59,840 bases of DNA from Gammaproteobacteria bacterium (GTDB lineage Bacteria; Pseudomonadota; Gammaproteobacteria; Ga0077536). The position numbers and the translations under genes were made by a program. The stretch covers positions 1 through 59,840 of the forward strand of contig JACKNH010000025.1 of NCBI GenBank assembly GCA_024234975.1, written 5' to 3'. Below the pieces are notes generated by a model. It was not told the DNA's origin. It did no database searches and saw only the letters and a program-made list of their open reading frames with translations. Below, in pieces: positions 33,693-42,556 of the stretch; within the stretch, counting starts at the first letter, position 1; each line of letters starts with the position of its first letter.

Positions 33693-35330
33693 TCAGCGGA
33701 TACCGTACTCCGTCAGCATTGCGATACTCGTTGCGTTATTGCTGGCGCTGACGCTGGATTTCACATCCAGGTCCGACTGTGCATCGCGGGTAACGATTGT
33801 GTAGCGACTAAGCAGTTCACGCAGCGATTCGGGATGATCCGCGGCGAACCGAAACAGGTTTCGACGCCGGATGGATTGATGCGGGAGTGTCGCGCCACTG
33901 GCCAACAGCAAGCGGACGGTGGCGCTGTGGCCGGCGCGGGCCGCCTCGTGCAAGGCATTGGAAGTGTTCATTGCCTCGGACCACCGGTCGGGATCAAAAC
34001 CGCGAGCGAGCGCTATCCGGACCAGGTCGTCGGCGCCGGCTCCCGCTGCCCACATCAGGAAATCCTTCTGCTGAAGTTCACCAGCGAGCGATGCGCCGGC
34101 GTCGATCAGGAGCCGCGCGATCATCGGCCGTTGATGTTGAAACGCGAGCAGCAACAGCGGGTCGCCGCGCTCGTTGTTGGTGTTGACGTCAGCCCCCGCC
34201 GCAACCAGCGCTGCAGCGAACCCGGCACGTTGTGCGCCGTCGTTGCAATCTCGCATACCCGGCAGAATCAACTGCTGCAGGATGCTGGCACCTTTGTGGT
34301 TGCGAACGTCAGGGTCGGCCCCCAACTCGAGTGCCCGGCGAAAGTCCTGCAAATTGCACCTATGCAATGCCTGGAACAAATAGGGGTCTCGTTGCGCGGT
34401 GCCCAGTTCAAAGCCGCCGGCTTTCGCGATCAGCACGGCCACCATGGCTTCGTCACCCGCTGCCATCGCCGCTTCCATAGGTAACTGATAGCTGAGGTAC
34501 AGCACGGGTTGTGCGTCTGCATCCAGCAAACGACTCACCATGTCCGAGCGTCCTTGCTGCAATGCCTGACTGAACGGCGCCGGATCTCCCAGATTGACAT
34601 CGGCGCCGGCAGCGAGCAGCAGTTCGATCATCGCCGCGTCCGCGTTGCGCGCCGCCAGCGCCAGCGAGGGATAGTGCTTGTTGATGCCTTCATCGGGGTT
34701 GGCGCCCGCTTGCAACAACACGCGCGCTGCCTCGTGATGGCCTTCCTCGATCGCCACCGCCAACGGGGTGGTCTCATAGAGAGCCTTGTCATCGGTGACT
34801 GCGCCGGCCTTGAGCAGCAGGTTCACCATTTCCGCGTCACCGATGGCGGCCGCATACCACAGTGGCGCCTTGTGAGCGCTGTCGCGCTGGTTCACGTCCC
34901 GCGCGTTGCCGGCAAGTCGATGCCAGGCCGCAAGGTCTCCAGCACTGACGCCGCCTTTGAACTTGTACCGGATGAATAACTCGTCACCCAGTTCACGCAG
35001 GCGTGCGGCATCAGGGTTACGCTGTGCCGCGACAAAATCCGCCGCCGCATCATCCAGGTCGTTAACCACGATGAACTGCCACGCGCCGATGCCGTAGATC
35101 AACAGCAGATAGCTCATTACCAGGCCCGATCCAATAGTCAATCGTTTCGAACGCGCCCAATGCACAACGAAGAACGGGCCGATCGCAATGTGGAACAGCA
35201 ATGTGAAGTAGGCGACGAGACCGGTAGCGAGAGTTTCAAGGCCCTGCCGGGGGCCGAAGGCCATCAGCAGCAGCGTGAACACTGTCGCAGCGAAGGCGGC
35301 CAATGAAAGCGTGATGAGATAGCGTGGCAT
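33693..35330 (-). CDS. Ankyrin-repeat protein with N-terminal membrane domain
   Basis: The ATG at 35330 gives 545 residues; a GTG at 35354 after AAGG is an alternative start. Three membrane helices fill about residues 1-95, then a linker, then an extended array of ankyrin repeats from about 150 to 530 with the usual pattern (LWYAAAIGDAEMVNLLLKAG, TPLAVAIEEGHHEAARVLLQ, NALHEAARAGHSATVRLLLA). Ankyrin repeats bind proteins, so this is likely a cytoplasmic-facing scaffold or inhibitor at the inner membrane. It sits between the first hipBA module and the sulfatase gene, which is divergent. I do not recognise a named family for the membrane part. Confidence 0.82.
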   Translation of the reverse strand: MPRYLITLSLAAFAATVFTLLLMAFGPRQGLETLATGLVAYFTLLFHIAIGPFFVVHWARSKRLTIGSGLVMSYLLLIYGIGAWQFIVVNDLDDAAADFVAAQRNPDAARLRELGDELFIRYKFKGGVSAGDLAAWHRLAGNARDVNQRDSAHKAPLWYAAAIGDAEMVNLLLKAGAVTDDKALYETTPLAVAIEEGHHEAARVLLQAGANPDEGINKHYPSLALAARNADAAMIELLLAAGADVNLGDPAPFSQALQQGRSDMVSRLLDADAQPVLYLSYQLPMEAAMAAGDEAMVAVLIAKAGGFELGTAQRDPYLFQALHRCNLQDFRRALELGADPDVRNHKGASILQQLILPGMRDCNDGAQRAGFAAALVAAGADVNTNNERGDPLLLLAFQHQRPMIARLLIDAGASLAGELQQKDFLMWAAGAGADDLVRIALARGFDPDRWSEAMNTSNALHEAARAGHSATVRLLLASGATLPHQSIRRRNLFRFAADHPESLRELLSRYTIVTRDAQSDLDVKSSVSASNNATSIAMLTEYGIR

Positions 35331-35507
35331 CTGGATAAAGGCGGAAGTCGGCACCAAACCTTGAGCGTCTCCGGGTGATCTACGGCCCGCCGCAAGATGA
35401 GAATACTACGAGGCATTGCCGATGCAATGCTGGCACCGAGCGGATTTCAATCTGGATCCACGCTGGATGTTGATATATTGCCAACCAGGCGACGCGGGGA
35501 GCGGACC

Positions 35508-37178
35508 ATGATACGAACACTATGCGTGAGTTTTGCTGCAACCCTGGCCCTGGCTGGTTTGATCGCGGCTCCCGCGATTGCGGGGGAGGGCCCCAGCAAG
35601 CCCAATGTGGTCTTCATACTGCTCGACGATCTAAGGTTCGACGGCATGGGTTTCCTGAATCCACTGCTCAAGACCCCCAATATCGATACGCTCGCGCGCG
35701 GTGGCACGTATTTTCCGAACACGGTGGTGACGTCATCACTGTGCAGTCCCAGCCGCGCGACGATTCTGACCGGCATGTCCGCCCGCAACCACGGTATCGT
35801 CGACAACAACAATTCGTCGGAGGAAGGTCTGACATTTTTCCCGGCCTACCTGCAACAGGTCGGCTACCAGACCGGATTTTTCGGAAAATGGCATATTGGC
35901 GACTCGACCGACGCCCCACGCCGCGGGTTCGACAAGTGGGTCAGCTTCAAAGGGCAGGGCAACTACTATCCATCGTCGGGCGCTCCCGGCAGCGCTTCCA
36001 TGCTCAACGTCGATGGCGAGAAGGTGGTGCAGAAGGGCTATATCACGGACGAACTAACCGACTATGCGCTCGACTGGCTGCAGCGCGAGCGCGACGCGGG
36101 CAAACCCTTCTTTCTGTACCTGAGCCACAAAGCCGTCCACTCCGATCCCTTGCCGGCGCAGCGTCACGAGGGCCAGTACGATGCAACGGAATTCGCCATC
36201 CCGGCCAGCGCCGCCAATACAGCGGAAAACTACGCCGGCAAACCGATGTGGGTCTACAACCAGCGCAACACCTGGCACGGCATCGACTTCTTCTATAACT
36301 CCGACATGAAGATGACGGAGTACCTGCGCTATTACTATTCCACACTGACGGCCGTGGACGACAGTGTTGGCAGAATCCTGGCTTACCTTGAAAGAAATGG
36401 ACTGACTCGCGATACGTTGATCGTATTCACATCAGACAACGGCTTCCTGATTGGCGACCACGGGCTGATCGACAAGCGCAATGCGTACGAACCCTCGGTC
36501 CGCGTGCCCTTCATCGTTTACCAACCGGGGACCGTGCCGGCCGGCAAGATCAACTCAGGCCGAATCCGCAATCTCGACTTCGCACCGACGTTTGTAGATC
36601 TCGCCGGCGCCGATATGCCCGCGCAATTCGAGGGCAGAAGCGCATGGTCACTGATCAACGGCCGCACGCCGGCAGCGCAGTGGAAGCCGGATGATTTCAT
36701 CTACGAGTATTACTGGGAATGGACATTCCCCATGACGCCGGGCACGTTCGCCGTGACGCGCGGCGACCTCAAATACATCCAGTATTACGGCATCTACGAT
36801 CGCGAAGAACTGTACAACGTCGCCACCGATCCGGAGGAAATGCATAACCTGATCGACGAGCCCGCCTGGTTCGAGAAGAAAATCGAATTGCGCCAGGCAC
36901 TGTTCGACGGCCTGGCGGACAACCAGGGTCGCCACGTCATTCCTTATTCTCAGCGTCGCGCGATCGGTTCCGTCCGGCGCATGAAAGGTGGTACGCAAGC
37001 GACGTCGTTCCCTGAGGAGTGGTCTGTCGAACCCAACCGCCTCGACCGTGGCGATGATTTCATGCCCGATGTTCCGGCGAAGAAGGCCGCGCACGAGCGG
37101 GGTGAGCCGTTCGTACCGTTTCCGGTGGTTGGGAGTGATCGGAACAGCGTGCAGGAACAGCGAGAAAAAGCGGATTGA
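35508..37178 (+). CDS. Exported Cys-type sulfatase (arylsulfatase family)
   Basis: The ATG at 35508 follows GGGGAG and gives 556 residues. A signal peptide of about 26 residues (ending AIAG) leads to the metal-binding FILLDDLRFDG (Asp40, Asp41) and the sulfatase signature Cys79-Ser-Pro-Ser-Arg83 (LCSPSRATILTG), where Cys79 becomes formylglycine. The other metal site is in TSDNGFLIGDHG, and the catalytic Lys/His region is KWHIGD and LSHKAVH. It resembles S1-family sulfatases that act on sulfated glycans; the exact substrate is unknown. The modifying enzyme is not in the window and must be elsewhere. Expected location is the periplasm. Confidence 0.92.
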   Translation: MIRTLCVSFAATLALAGLIAAPAIAGEGPSKPNVVFILLDDLRFDGMGFLNPLLKTPNIDTLARGGTYFPNTVVTSSLCSPSRATILTGMSARNHGIVDNNNSSEEGLTFFPAYLQQVGYQTGFFGKWHIGDSTDAPRRGFDKWVSFKGQGNYYPSSGAPGSASMLNVDGEKVVQKGYITDELTDYALDWLQRERDAGKPFFLYLSHKAVHSDPLPAQRHEGQYDATEFAIPASAANTAENYAGKPMWVYNQRNTWHGIDFFYNSDMKMTEYLRYYYSTLTAVDDSVGRILAYLERNGLTRDTLIVFTSDNGFLIGDHGLIDKRNAYEPSVRVPFIVYQPGTVPAGKINSGRIRNLDFAPTFVDLAGADMPAQFEGRSAWSLINGRTPAAQWKPDDFIYEYYWEWTFPMTPGTFAVTRGDLKYIQYYGIYDREELYNVATDPEEMHNLIDEPAWFEKKIELRQALFDGLADNQGRHVIPYSQRRAIGSVRRMKGGTQATSFPEEWSVEPNRLDRGDDFMPDVPAKKAAHERGEPFVPFPVVGSDRNSVQEQREKAD

Positions 37179-37317
37179 AGCAATCGAAAACTCTATTGCG
37201 CATCAATAAACTTGTTCCAGCACGCACGCGTTAGTTTATATGCGTCGTCCTTTCAACCGAAGTCGGCTTCCCGGCGCCATCGGGACGACGCTTTGAACCC
37301 GGCGCCTAGCTTCAGCG

Positions 37318-38622
37318 TCAACCCGTGACGACTTTGAGTCGCATGAGTGCACCTTCAGCAATGGCGTCGCGAGTCTGCGTGGGAAAGCCTTGAGGCAATT
37401 GGGCGACTGCGACATCAATCGCTGCAGGGAGCGCGCTGCTTATTTCGTCCAAAGCCGTGTCGACCATGGCTTCAGGAATCCCGGCCAGCATTGCCGTTTG
37501 ATGGAAATGGCGCGGCAGGATTTCGTGCACATGGTAGTGACTGTTCTCACCCACCGACATGGCGAGCTTCATCTGCTTGCGCTGTTGCTGATGGTTGTCC
37601 AACAGGTGCTGCGCGGACATCACGTCGTATAATGGTGTCATCCGGAAACCGCCGCGCGGATGAAGGAAGACGCTGAAATTCTTGGCATGGCCATCGCTAG
37701 CGGCGAGCAACCAGAATGCGACCTGATCCTTCAGAAAGACGAGCTGATCGTGGTCCGGATCATCGCTGCCTTGCAGGAACCCGAGCAGGTCGACCATACC
37801 GGGGCCGCCGTCGGCCTGATATTTCCTCGTGGGCGGTACACCCATTGCCTGGCAGCAATCTTCCTGCGGAACGCGCAGCAGACGAATTCCATCGCGTGAC
37901 CACTGGCGATCGAAGCGCTCGATGACAAGCGTGGTCACTCCGCCGAACTCAACAATCTCCGTATTCGCGACTGACAATCCCAGCGCCGCGAGGATTCGCA
38001 GGCAGAAATGCTCGTTCTCGACGCTGTGAGTGAGATCCCGCCCGTCGCGGTGACCGATCTGTGGTTTGAGGATATGTGTGGTCGCGGTCGTACCGACTGG
38101 CGTATGCCAGGTGCCGTTCCACCGCAGCAGCGCTGTTTTATCCTGCGCGCCGGTGATGGACAGTCGAAAGTCCTGAGCGTCATCGATACCCAGTGGCGCG
38201 ACCTCGAGATTGCGGAGTTTCTCCCCGATCTGTTCATTGTTGATTGGCCTGGCTTCAACCGCGCCTGCTGTTCCGGGGTCGCTGCCTTCGGGGAGGAATT
38301 GCAGCGCCCCGACGCAATCCCGGCCGATGGCAGCCAACAGACTGTAGGCGTCGGTGCCACCCGCACCGCTGCGTGCTGCGATCCGCCGGCGGATGTCATC
38401 ATTGTCCGGCAGCAGGTTATCGAAAACCGCGATGACCGGATCGCCGATATAGCGATCCTCCCGCAACGGTAACGAAAGCGAAACCGGAAAGGTTTCGCGC
38501 CAACCCAGCCAGGAATCGTCATACCGGAACTCGATCGCGCCTGATGCTTCACGCTGCAGTCGCCCGACAAGTCGTGCATTCAGATAGACGTCCAACGGTA
38601 TGCGCACGCGCCGCCTCGCCAT
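37318..38622 (-). CDS. HipA-family Ser/Thr kinase toxin (module 2)
   Basis: A 434-residue HipA closer to the E. coli type. The N-terminal domain begins RRVRIPLDVYLNARLVGRLQ and includes FPVSLSLPLREDRY; the P-loop is SITGAQDKTALL; the catalytic motif is AASDGHAKNFSVFL; the metal Asp is MTPLYDVMSA. In this type autophosphorylation of a Ser in the P-loop-side loop switches activity off; the Ser in RLSITGAQDKT is at the matching place. It overlaps its antitoxin gene by 1 bp (TGATG). Only about 25% of positions look shared with module 1, so this is not a recent duplication. Confidence 0.92.
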   Translation of the reverse strand: MARRRVRIPLDVYLNARLVGRLQREASGAIEFRYDDSWLGWRETFPVSLSLPLREDRYIGDPVIAVFDNLLPDNDDIRRRIAARSGAGGTDAYSLLAAIGRDCVGALQFLPEGSDPGTAGAVEARPINNEQIGEKLRNLEVAPLGIDDAQDFRLSITGAQDKTALLRWNGTWHTPVGTTATTHILKPQIGHRDGRDLTHSVENEHFCLRILAALGLSVANTEIVEFGGVTTLVIERFDRQWSRDGIRLLRVPQEDCCQAMGVPPTRKYQADGGPGMVDLLGFLQGSDDPDHDQLVFLKDQVAFWLLAASDGHAKNFSVFLHPRGGFRMTPLYDVMSAQHLLDNHQQQRKQMKLAMSVGENSHYHVHEILPRHFHQTAMLAGIPEAMVDTALDEISSALPAAIDVAVAQLPQGFPTQTRDAIAEGALMRLKVVTG

Positions 38623-38873
38623 CAGAACAAGTCCTCAAGGCTCTGGCCTGACGCCTGGCCGCGCTTGTCGATAATGATCTCCAGGCCGAGGGCGCTGAGT
38701 GCATCGAGCAGCGTGCTGATCCTCGTGGCGGGTTCGCCTTTCTCGAGCTTTGAGATAGTGGCCTGCCGCAGACCGATACGTTGGCCGAGCTCAGTCTGGG
38801 TGAGCCCGGCATTACGCCGCGCCCGGCGGACGATGGCACCGAGTTGGCCGGGGGTGCGGGCATTCTGGCTCAT
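38622..38873 (-). CDS. HipB-like XRE antitoxin (module 2)
   Basis: An 83-residue repressor made almost entirely of an XRE helix-turn-helix (LGAIVRRARRNAGLTQTELG, then QRIGLRQATISKLEKGE) with a short C-terminal tail ending SLEDLF. Such a hydrophobic tail is how E. coli HipB docks into HipA. The ribosome site GAGGAG lies right before the ATG. It autorepresses through the three operators just upstream and neutralises the downstream kinase. Confidence 0.9.
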   Translation of the reverse strand: MSQNARTPGQLGAIVRRARRNAGLTQTELGQRIGLRQATISKLEKGEPATRISTLLDALSALGLEIIIDKRGQASGQSLEDLF

Positions 38874-38898
38874 GGTTAATCTCCTCGAGTAAGCAAGT

Positions 38899-38970
38899 TA
38901 TACGCTAAGTCGTATATTTCGTAAATATACGAATAGGCGTATATGGAGAATTGATACGCGATTGCGTATA
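38899..38970 (-). promoter_or_regulatory. Three operators of hipBA module 2, 27 bp apart
   Basis: The 18-bp sites at 38899, 38926 and 38953 each read TATACG-N6-CGTATA (the last begins GATACG). They start exactly 27 bp from each other. Between the first two, TCGTATATTT and AAATATACGA also form 10-bp arms about CGT. The spacing and base pattern differ from those of module 1, so cross-regulation looks unlikely. Confidence 0.8.
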
Positions 38971-38973
38971 TAT

Positions 38974-39228
38974 CATGTAACTCACTGATTTTATAATGAA
39001 TCTTGCTAGGAAAAACCTTGGCATCAGCCCTACAAGGTAAGCTCGAACGCGTTTCTCAGGCTATTTCTGGGGAAGGCTGGCGTTCTCGTTGAAATCCGGG
39101 AATATGGACGGCGCCGGACAGGTTTCTGCTCGCCGTACGAAGTTCTATATGAAACGTTACTGGATCGAATGACGTTAGAGACCGACTACATGACGTAGCA
39201 AATTGGTCGCACGAGAATCTTCTGGAAT
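38974..39228. other. Non-coding stretch between hipBA operators and tRNA-Gln
   Basis: About 250 bp of lower GC than the surroundings. Open frames are short (under 45 codons without a ribosome site), and I find no terminator or repeat. A tRNA gene begins at its right edge, a frequent site of integration, but no direct repeat of the tRNA 3' end was seen to the left. Confidence 0.4.
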
Positions 39229-39302
39229 TGGCTGGGGAACTAGGATTCGAACCTAGACTGGCGGAGTCAGAGTCCGCTGTCCTACCGTTAGACGATTCCC
39301 CA
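39229..39302 (-). tRNA. tRNA-Gln (anticodon CUG), CCA encoded
   Basis: The minus strand folds into a complete cloverleaf. Acceptor arms TGGGGAA/TTCCCCA are followed by discriminator G and encoded CCA. The anticodon stem GCGGA/TCCGC holds loop CTCTGAC, so the anticodon is CTG (Gln). The T-arm is CTAGG-TTCGAAT-CCTAG. Length is 74 nt including CCA. Confidence 0.95.
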
Positions 39303-39382
39303 GCAGGACACTTCAAACTGCGGCGCGGTGGGACCGCGCTTGAACTGAAAGTTACAAGGCGTGAGGCGGGCTTGCAACCTGG

Positions 39383-39419
39383 AAAAGATAACGGCGCGTA
39401 CCGCGGCGGGTACGCGCCG
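39383..39419 (-). terminator. Rho-independent terminator after rpsI
   Basis: On the minus strand CGGCGCGTACC and GGTACGCGCCG pair over 11 bp around a 6-nt loop, then TTATCTTTT follows. It lies 11 bp after the rpsI stop. Confidence 0.8.
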
Positions 39420-39430
39420 GATCGTAATGC

Positions 39431-39823
39431 TTAACGCTTGCTGTACTGCGGACGCTTGCGCGCCTTGTGCAGACCGACTTTCTTACGCTCGACTTCGCGG
39501 GCGTCACGGGTGACGTAACCGGCGGCGCGCAGCGGTTTACGCAGATTTTCTTCGTACTGCATCAGCGCACGGGTGATGCCGTGGCGAATCGCACCGGCCT
39601 GACCGGAGATGCCGCCGCCGCTGACGGTGACGTTCAAATCAAAGGTATCGGTGACTTCGGCGACTTCCAGCGGCTGACGAACGATCATCCGCGCGGTTTC
39701 ACGGCCGAAGTATTCATCCAGCGTGCGCCCGTTGATCTTGATGTTGCCTTTACCGCGGGTGAGGAACACGCGGGCCGCTGAACTCTTGCGACGGCCGGTG
39801 CCGTAATACTGTTCGCTCGCCAT
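39431..39823 (-). CDS. rpsI: 30S ribosomal protein S9
   Basis: A 130-residue protein with the S9 hallmarks: YYGTGRRKSSAARVFL at the start, GGGISGQAGAIRHGITRAL in the middle, and the basic C-terminal tail ending in QYSKR that reaches the ribosomal P site. Length is standard. It is 3 bp downstream of rplM in the usual bacterial rplM-rpsI operon. Confidence 0.98.
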   Translation of the reverse strand: MASEQYYGTGRRKSSAARVFLTRGKGNIKINGRTLDEYFGRETARMIVRQPLEVAEVTDTFDLNVTVSGGGISGQAGAIRHGITRALMQYEENLRKPLRAAGYVTRDAREVERKKVGLHKARKRPQYSKR

Positions 39824-39826
39824 GAA

Positions 39827-40255
39827 TTAAATTTCCAGTTTCTGAGGTTGCTGTGCTTGGTGGTTATGTTCGCCGCCGCCATAAACTTTCAGCTTGCGGA
39901 ACATCTGGCGACCCATTGCGCCCTTGGGCAGCATGCCCTTGACGGCGATCTCGATCGCGCGGCCCGGTGCGCGGGCCTGTAATTCATTGAATGAATCTGA
40001 ACGCAGACCACCCGGATAACCGGAATGGCGGTGATACATTTTGTCGTTGGCCTTGGTGCCAGTGACGCGGACCTTGTCGGCGTTCACAACGACGATGTAA
40101 TCGCCCGTGTCCATGCTGGGCGTGAACTGCGGCTTATGCTTGCCACGCAGACGACGTGCGATTTCGGTTGCCAGACGGCCGAGAACTACATCGGTGGCGT
40201 CAACGACGAACCAGTCTTGCTTGATGTCAGAAGGTGTTGCGGTGTAGGTTTTCAT
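39827..40255 (-). CDS. rplM: 50S ribosomal protein L13
   Basis: A 142-residue L13 with the normal opening (MKTYTATPSDIKQDWFVVDA) and core motifs LGRLATEIARRLRGKHK, YHRHSGYPGG and VKGMLPKGAMGRQMFRKLKV. It is the first gene of the rplM-rpsI transcript. L13 is an early assembly protein of the large subunit, and in E. coli it represses its own mRNA; the leader here is only about 31 nt, and I cannot identify a structured repressor site. Confidence 0.98.
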   Translation of the reverse strand: MKTYTATPSDIKQDWFVVDATDVVLGRLATEIARRLRGKHKPQFTPSMDTGDYIVVVNADKVRVTGTKANDKMYHRHSGYPGGLRSDSFNELQARAPGRAIEIAVKGMLPKGAMGRQMFRKLKVYGGGEHNHQAQQPQKLEI

Positions 40256-40292
40256 GGTTACTCAACAGGCGGTCGCCCAAAACGGAGGCGCA

Positions 40293-40321
40293 ATGGTACG
40301 GATTGCGTGGTCGCCTGTCAA
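40293..40321 (-). promoter_or_regulatory. Promoter of rplM-rpsI
   Basis: On the minus strand TTGACA (40321-40316) and TACCAT (40298-40293) are 17 bp apart: a perfect -35 box and a 4/6 -10 box. The predicted start is about 31 nt before the rplM ATG. Confidence 0.7.
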
Positions 40322-40356
40322 ATCAGCCATTTGCGGTAAATTTCAGGGATTCCGGC

Positions 40357-41040
40357 ATGTTTGAAACGTCCGCCGCGGCGACCCCCACGGGCACCACTTC
40401 ACCCTTGCGACAAAGCAAGCTGGATCAGTTGATTAGCGGCTTCGATGGCGTCCTGCGCGCGGCCTTTGGCGTACACCCCGGCCGGCGGCGGCCCTCGCCA
40501 GCCGCGGGGCTATCGGAACCGTCGCTTTCCGCGTCGCAGCAAAAGCACGCCGCGGGCCTGATGCGGGTCAATCATACCGGGGAAGTCTGCGCCCAGGCGC
40601 TGTATGTCGGGCAGGCTCTGGTGGCGCGGGACGAGGGCGTACGCGACCTGCTGCTGACCTCTGCCCGCGAAGAAGCCGACCACCTCGCCTGGTGCGAGGA
40701 ACGATTGCACGCGCTGTCCAGCCGGCCCAGTCTGCTCGATCCGGCCTGGTTTGCCGGCTCGCTGGCCATCGGCCTGACCGCGGCCCTGGCCGGAGATCGA
40801 TGGAGCCTTGGGTTTCTTGCCGAAACCGAGCGCCAGGTGGTTCGCCACCTGGACAGCCACCTCGCCTCATTGCCAGATGAGGACCAGCCATCACGCAGCG
40901 TGGTTGCGCAGATGCGCGAGGACGAGGAACATCACGCGACTTCGGCGGTCCGTTCCGGCGGCCGCGAGTTACCCGGCGCGGTCAGAAAGCTGATGGAGCT
41001 CGAGGCCAGGGTGATGACCACGCTGGCCTACCATATATAA
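40357..41040 (+). CDS. coq7: Ubiquinone biosynthesis hydroxylase Coq7
   Basis: From the ATG at 40357 the protein has 227 residues. It is a di-iron oxygenase of the Coq7/ferritin-like fold. Iron ligands appear in order: Glu in NHTGEVCAQALY, Glu and His in EEADHLAWCEE, Glu in ETERQVVRHLDSHL, and Glu plus His in EDEEHHATSA. It hydroxylates the C6 position of 2-polyprenyl-3-methyl-6-methoxy-1,4-benzoquinol, replacing UbiF in this lineage. The N-terminal 40 residues are low-complexity (ATPTGTTS) and non-conserved. Upstream in-frame residues are antisense to the rplM start and have no ribosome site. Confidence 0.92.
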   Translation: MFETSAAATPTGTTSPLRQSKLDQLISGFDGVLRAAFGVHPGRRRPSPAAGLSEPSLSASQQKHAAGLMRVNHTGEVCAQALYVGQALVARDEGVRDLLLTSAREEADHLAWCEERLHALSSRPSLLDPAWFAGSLAIGLTAALAGDRWSLGFLAETERQVVRHLDSHLASLPDEDQPSRSVVAQMREDEEHHATSAVRSGGRELPGAVRKLMELEARVMTTLAYHI

Positions 41041-41113
41041 GGTCTGATTCCTGCTGGGCCTGCCGTGCGGGCAGGTCCGGACCCCTGGTGCCGTTTTTCT
41101 GGTGAGGATGGAA

Positions 41114-42490
41114 ATGATGAATCGTGGGTTTGTTCCGCGCCTGCTGGTCACTGCGGGCATGGTCGCGGCGATGCTGCTGGAGCCGGCGCAGTCAGCACTA
41201 CCGGCGGAAGTGGATGGCGAAGCCATGCCGACATTGGCGCCGATGATCGAGAGGGTCACCCCTGCGGTGGTCAACATCGCGACTTCTGCCAACGTCGAAG
41301 CGCAAGCCAACCCCTTGTTCAATGATCCGTTCTTCCGCCGTTTCTTCAACATTCCGGAATTGCCACGTCGAAGGGCCCAGGCCTCCGGCTCCGGTGTGAT
41401 CGTCGACGCCAAGCGTGGTCTGTTGCTGACCAACAACCATGTCATCGCCAACGCAGATGACATTCAGGTCAAACTGCGCGACGGCCGGATATTCGAAGCC
41501 GAACTCGTCGGCACCGATCCGGATACCGATATCGCGGTCATCCGCATCAAGGCAGACGGGCTGACTGAAATTCAGATCGCCGATTCGTCGAAGGTGAGAG
41601 TAGGCGATTTCGTCGTCGCCATTGGTAATCCCTTCGGGCTCGGGCAGACGGTGACCTCCGGTATTATCAGCGCGCTGGCGCGCAGCGGACTGGGGATTGT
41701 CGGCTACGAAGATTTCATCCAGACCGACGCTTCAATCAATCCAGGAAACTCCGGTGGGGCACTGGTCAACCTGCGCGGTGAACTGGTGGGCATCAACTCC
41801 GCCATTCTTTCTCAATCCGGCGGCAACGTCGGCATCGGTTTCGCGGTGCCTTCCAATATGGCCAGCCAGATCATGGAGCAGCTGGTGCAATACGGTGAGG
41901 TCCGCCGTGGTTTCCTCGGCGTGGAAATGCAGGATCTCGATCCGGCATTGGCCGAAGCTTTCGGGCTGAAGCAGCACGAAGGCGCGGTGGTTGTCAGCGT
42001 TGTGCCTGAATCTTCGGCGGCAGCCGCGGGCCTGCAGGCGGGGGACGTTGTCACGCGGGCAAACCGCGTTCAGATCCGCAATGCCGCCGACCTGCGCAAC
42101 CAGATAGGCCTGCTGCGGGTAGGTGATTCCATGGAACTCACGTTTTTGCGCGAAGGCCGCGAGCGCCGGGCCAGCGTTACCGTGAATGAGAACCCTGCCA
42201 TTGCCACCGGCGGTGAATTACGCAACGAGCGACTTGCGGGCGCCAACTTCGGTGAAATCAGCCCGCAAAGCCGCGCATACGGCCGCTACCAGGGTGTGAT
42301 GGTCTATGACGTCGATGTCGGCAGTGAGATTTGGCGGGCCGGTGTACGACCGGGCGACATCATTCGCGCGGTGAACCGGGTCGCGACGCCGACGTTGAAA
42401 GCATTCCTTGAAGTGGTTAACAACGCGCGCGGATCACTGCTGCTACAGATCCAGCGCGGCAATGCCGCGGCGCTGGTCGTCATCAAATAA
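41114..42490 (+). CDS. degQ: Periplasmic Do-family serine protease/chaperone DegQ-like
   Basis: The start at 41114 sits 6 nt after GAGG and gives 458 residues; ATGs at 41108 and 41117 are alternatives. A signal peptide precedes the trypsin-like domain with His (LTNNHVIANADD), Asp (DPDTDIAVIRI) and Ser (INPGNSGGALVNL). Two PDZ domains follow (about 255-345 and 375-455), the second being required for hexamer formation in this family. The LA loop is short (EAQANPLFNDPFFRRFF), more like DegQ than DegP. It degrades or refolds unfolded envelope proteins. It is located near rplM-rpsI as in E. coli, where degQ and degS also lie in that region. Confidence 0.92.
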   Translation: MMNRGFVPRLLVTAGMVAAMLLEPAQSALPAEVDGEAMPTLAPMIERVTPAVVNIATSANVEAQANPLFNDPFFRRFFNIPELPRRRAQASGSGVIVDAKRGLLLTNNHVIANADDIQVKLRDGRIFEAELVGTDPDTDIAVIRIKADGLTEIQIADSSKVRVGDFVVAIGNPFGLGQTVTSGIISALARSGLGIVGYEDFIQTDASINPGNSGGALVNLRGELVGINSAILSQSGGNVGIGFAVPSNMASQIMEQLVQYGEVRRGFLGVEMQDLDPALAEAFGLKQHEGAVVVSVVPESSAAAAGLQAGDVVTRANRVQIRNAADLRNQIGLLRVGDSMELTFLREGRERRASVTVNENPAIATGGELRNERLAGANFGEISPQSRAYGRYQGVMVYDVDVGSEIWRAGVRPGDIIRAVNRVATPTLKAFLEVVNNARGSLLLQIQRGNAAALVVIK

Positions 42491-42503
42491 CCAGCCTGAA
42501 AAC

Positions 42504-42531
42504 AAAACGCCGGCCATCAGGCCGGCGTTTT
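42504..42531. terminator. Bidirectional rho-independent terminator
   Basis: AAAACGCCGGC and GCCGGCGTTTT form an 11-bp stem with a 6-nt loop, symmetric A and T tracts on both sides, between the convergent degQ and HAD genes. It can terminate both transcripts. Confidence 0.88.
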
Positions 42532-42556
42532 GAATCTCATCTCACAAATTGGTCAG

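Noticed and set aside
38995..39195. Short plus-strand frames between the hipBA operators and tRNA-Gln, one looking faintly protein-like
   Set aside because: They are under 70 codons, have no ribosome site and no homology that I recognise.
39056..39316. An 86-codon minus-strand frame over the tRNA-Gln gene
   Set aside because: It crosses a complete tRNA gene and shows no protein-like features.
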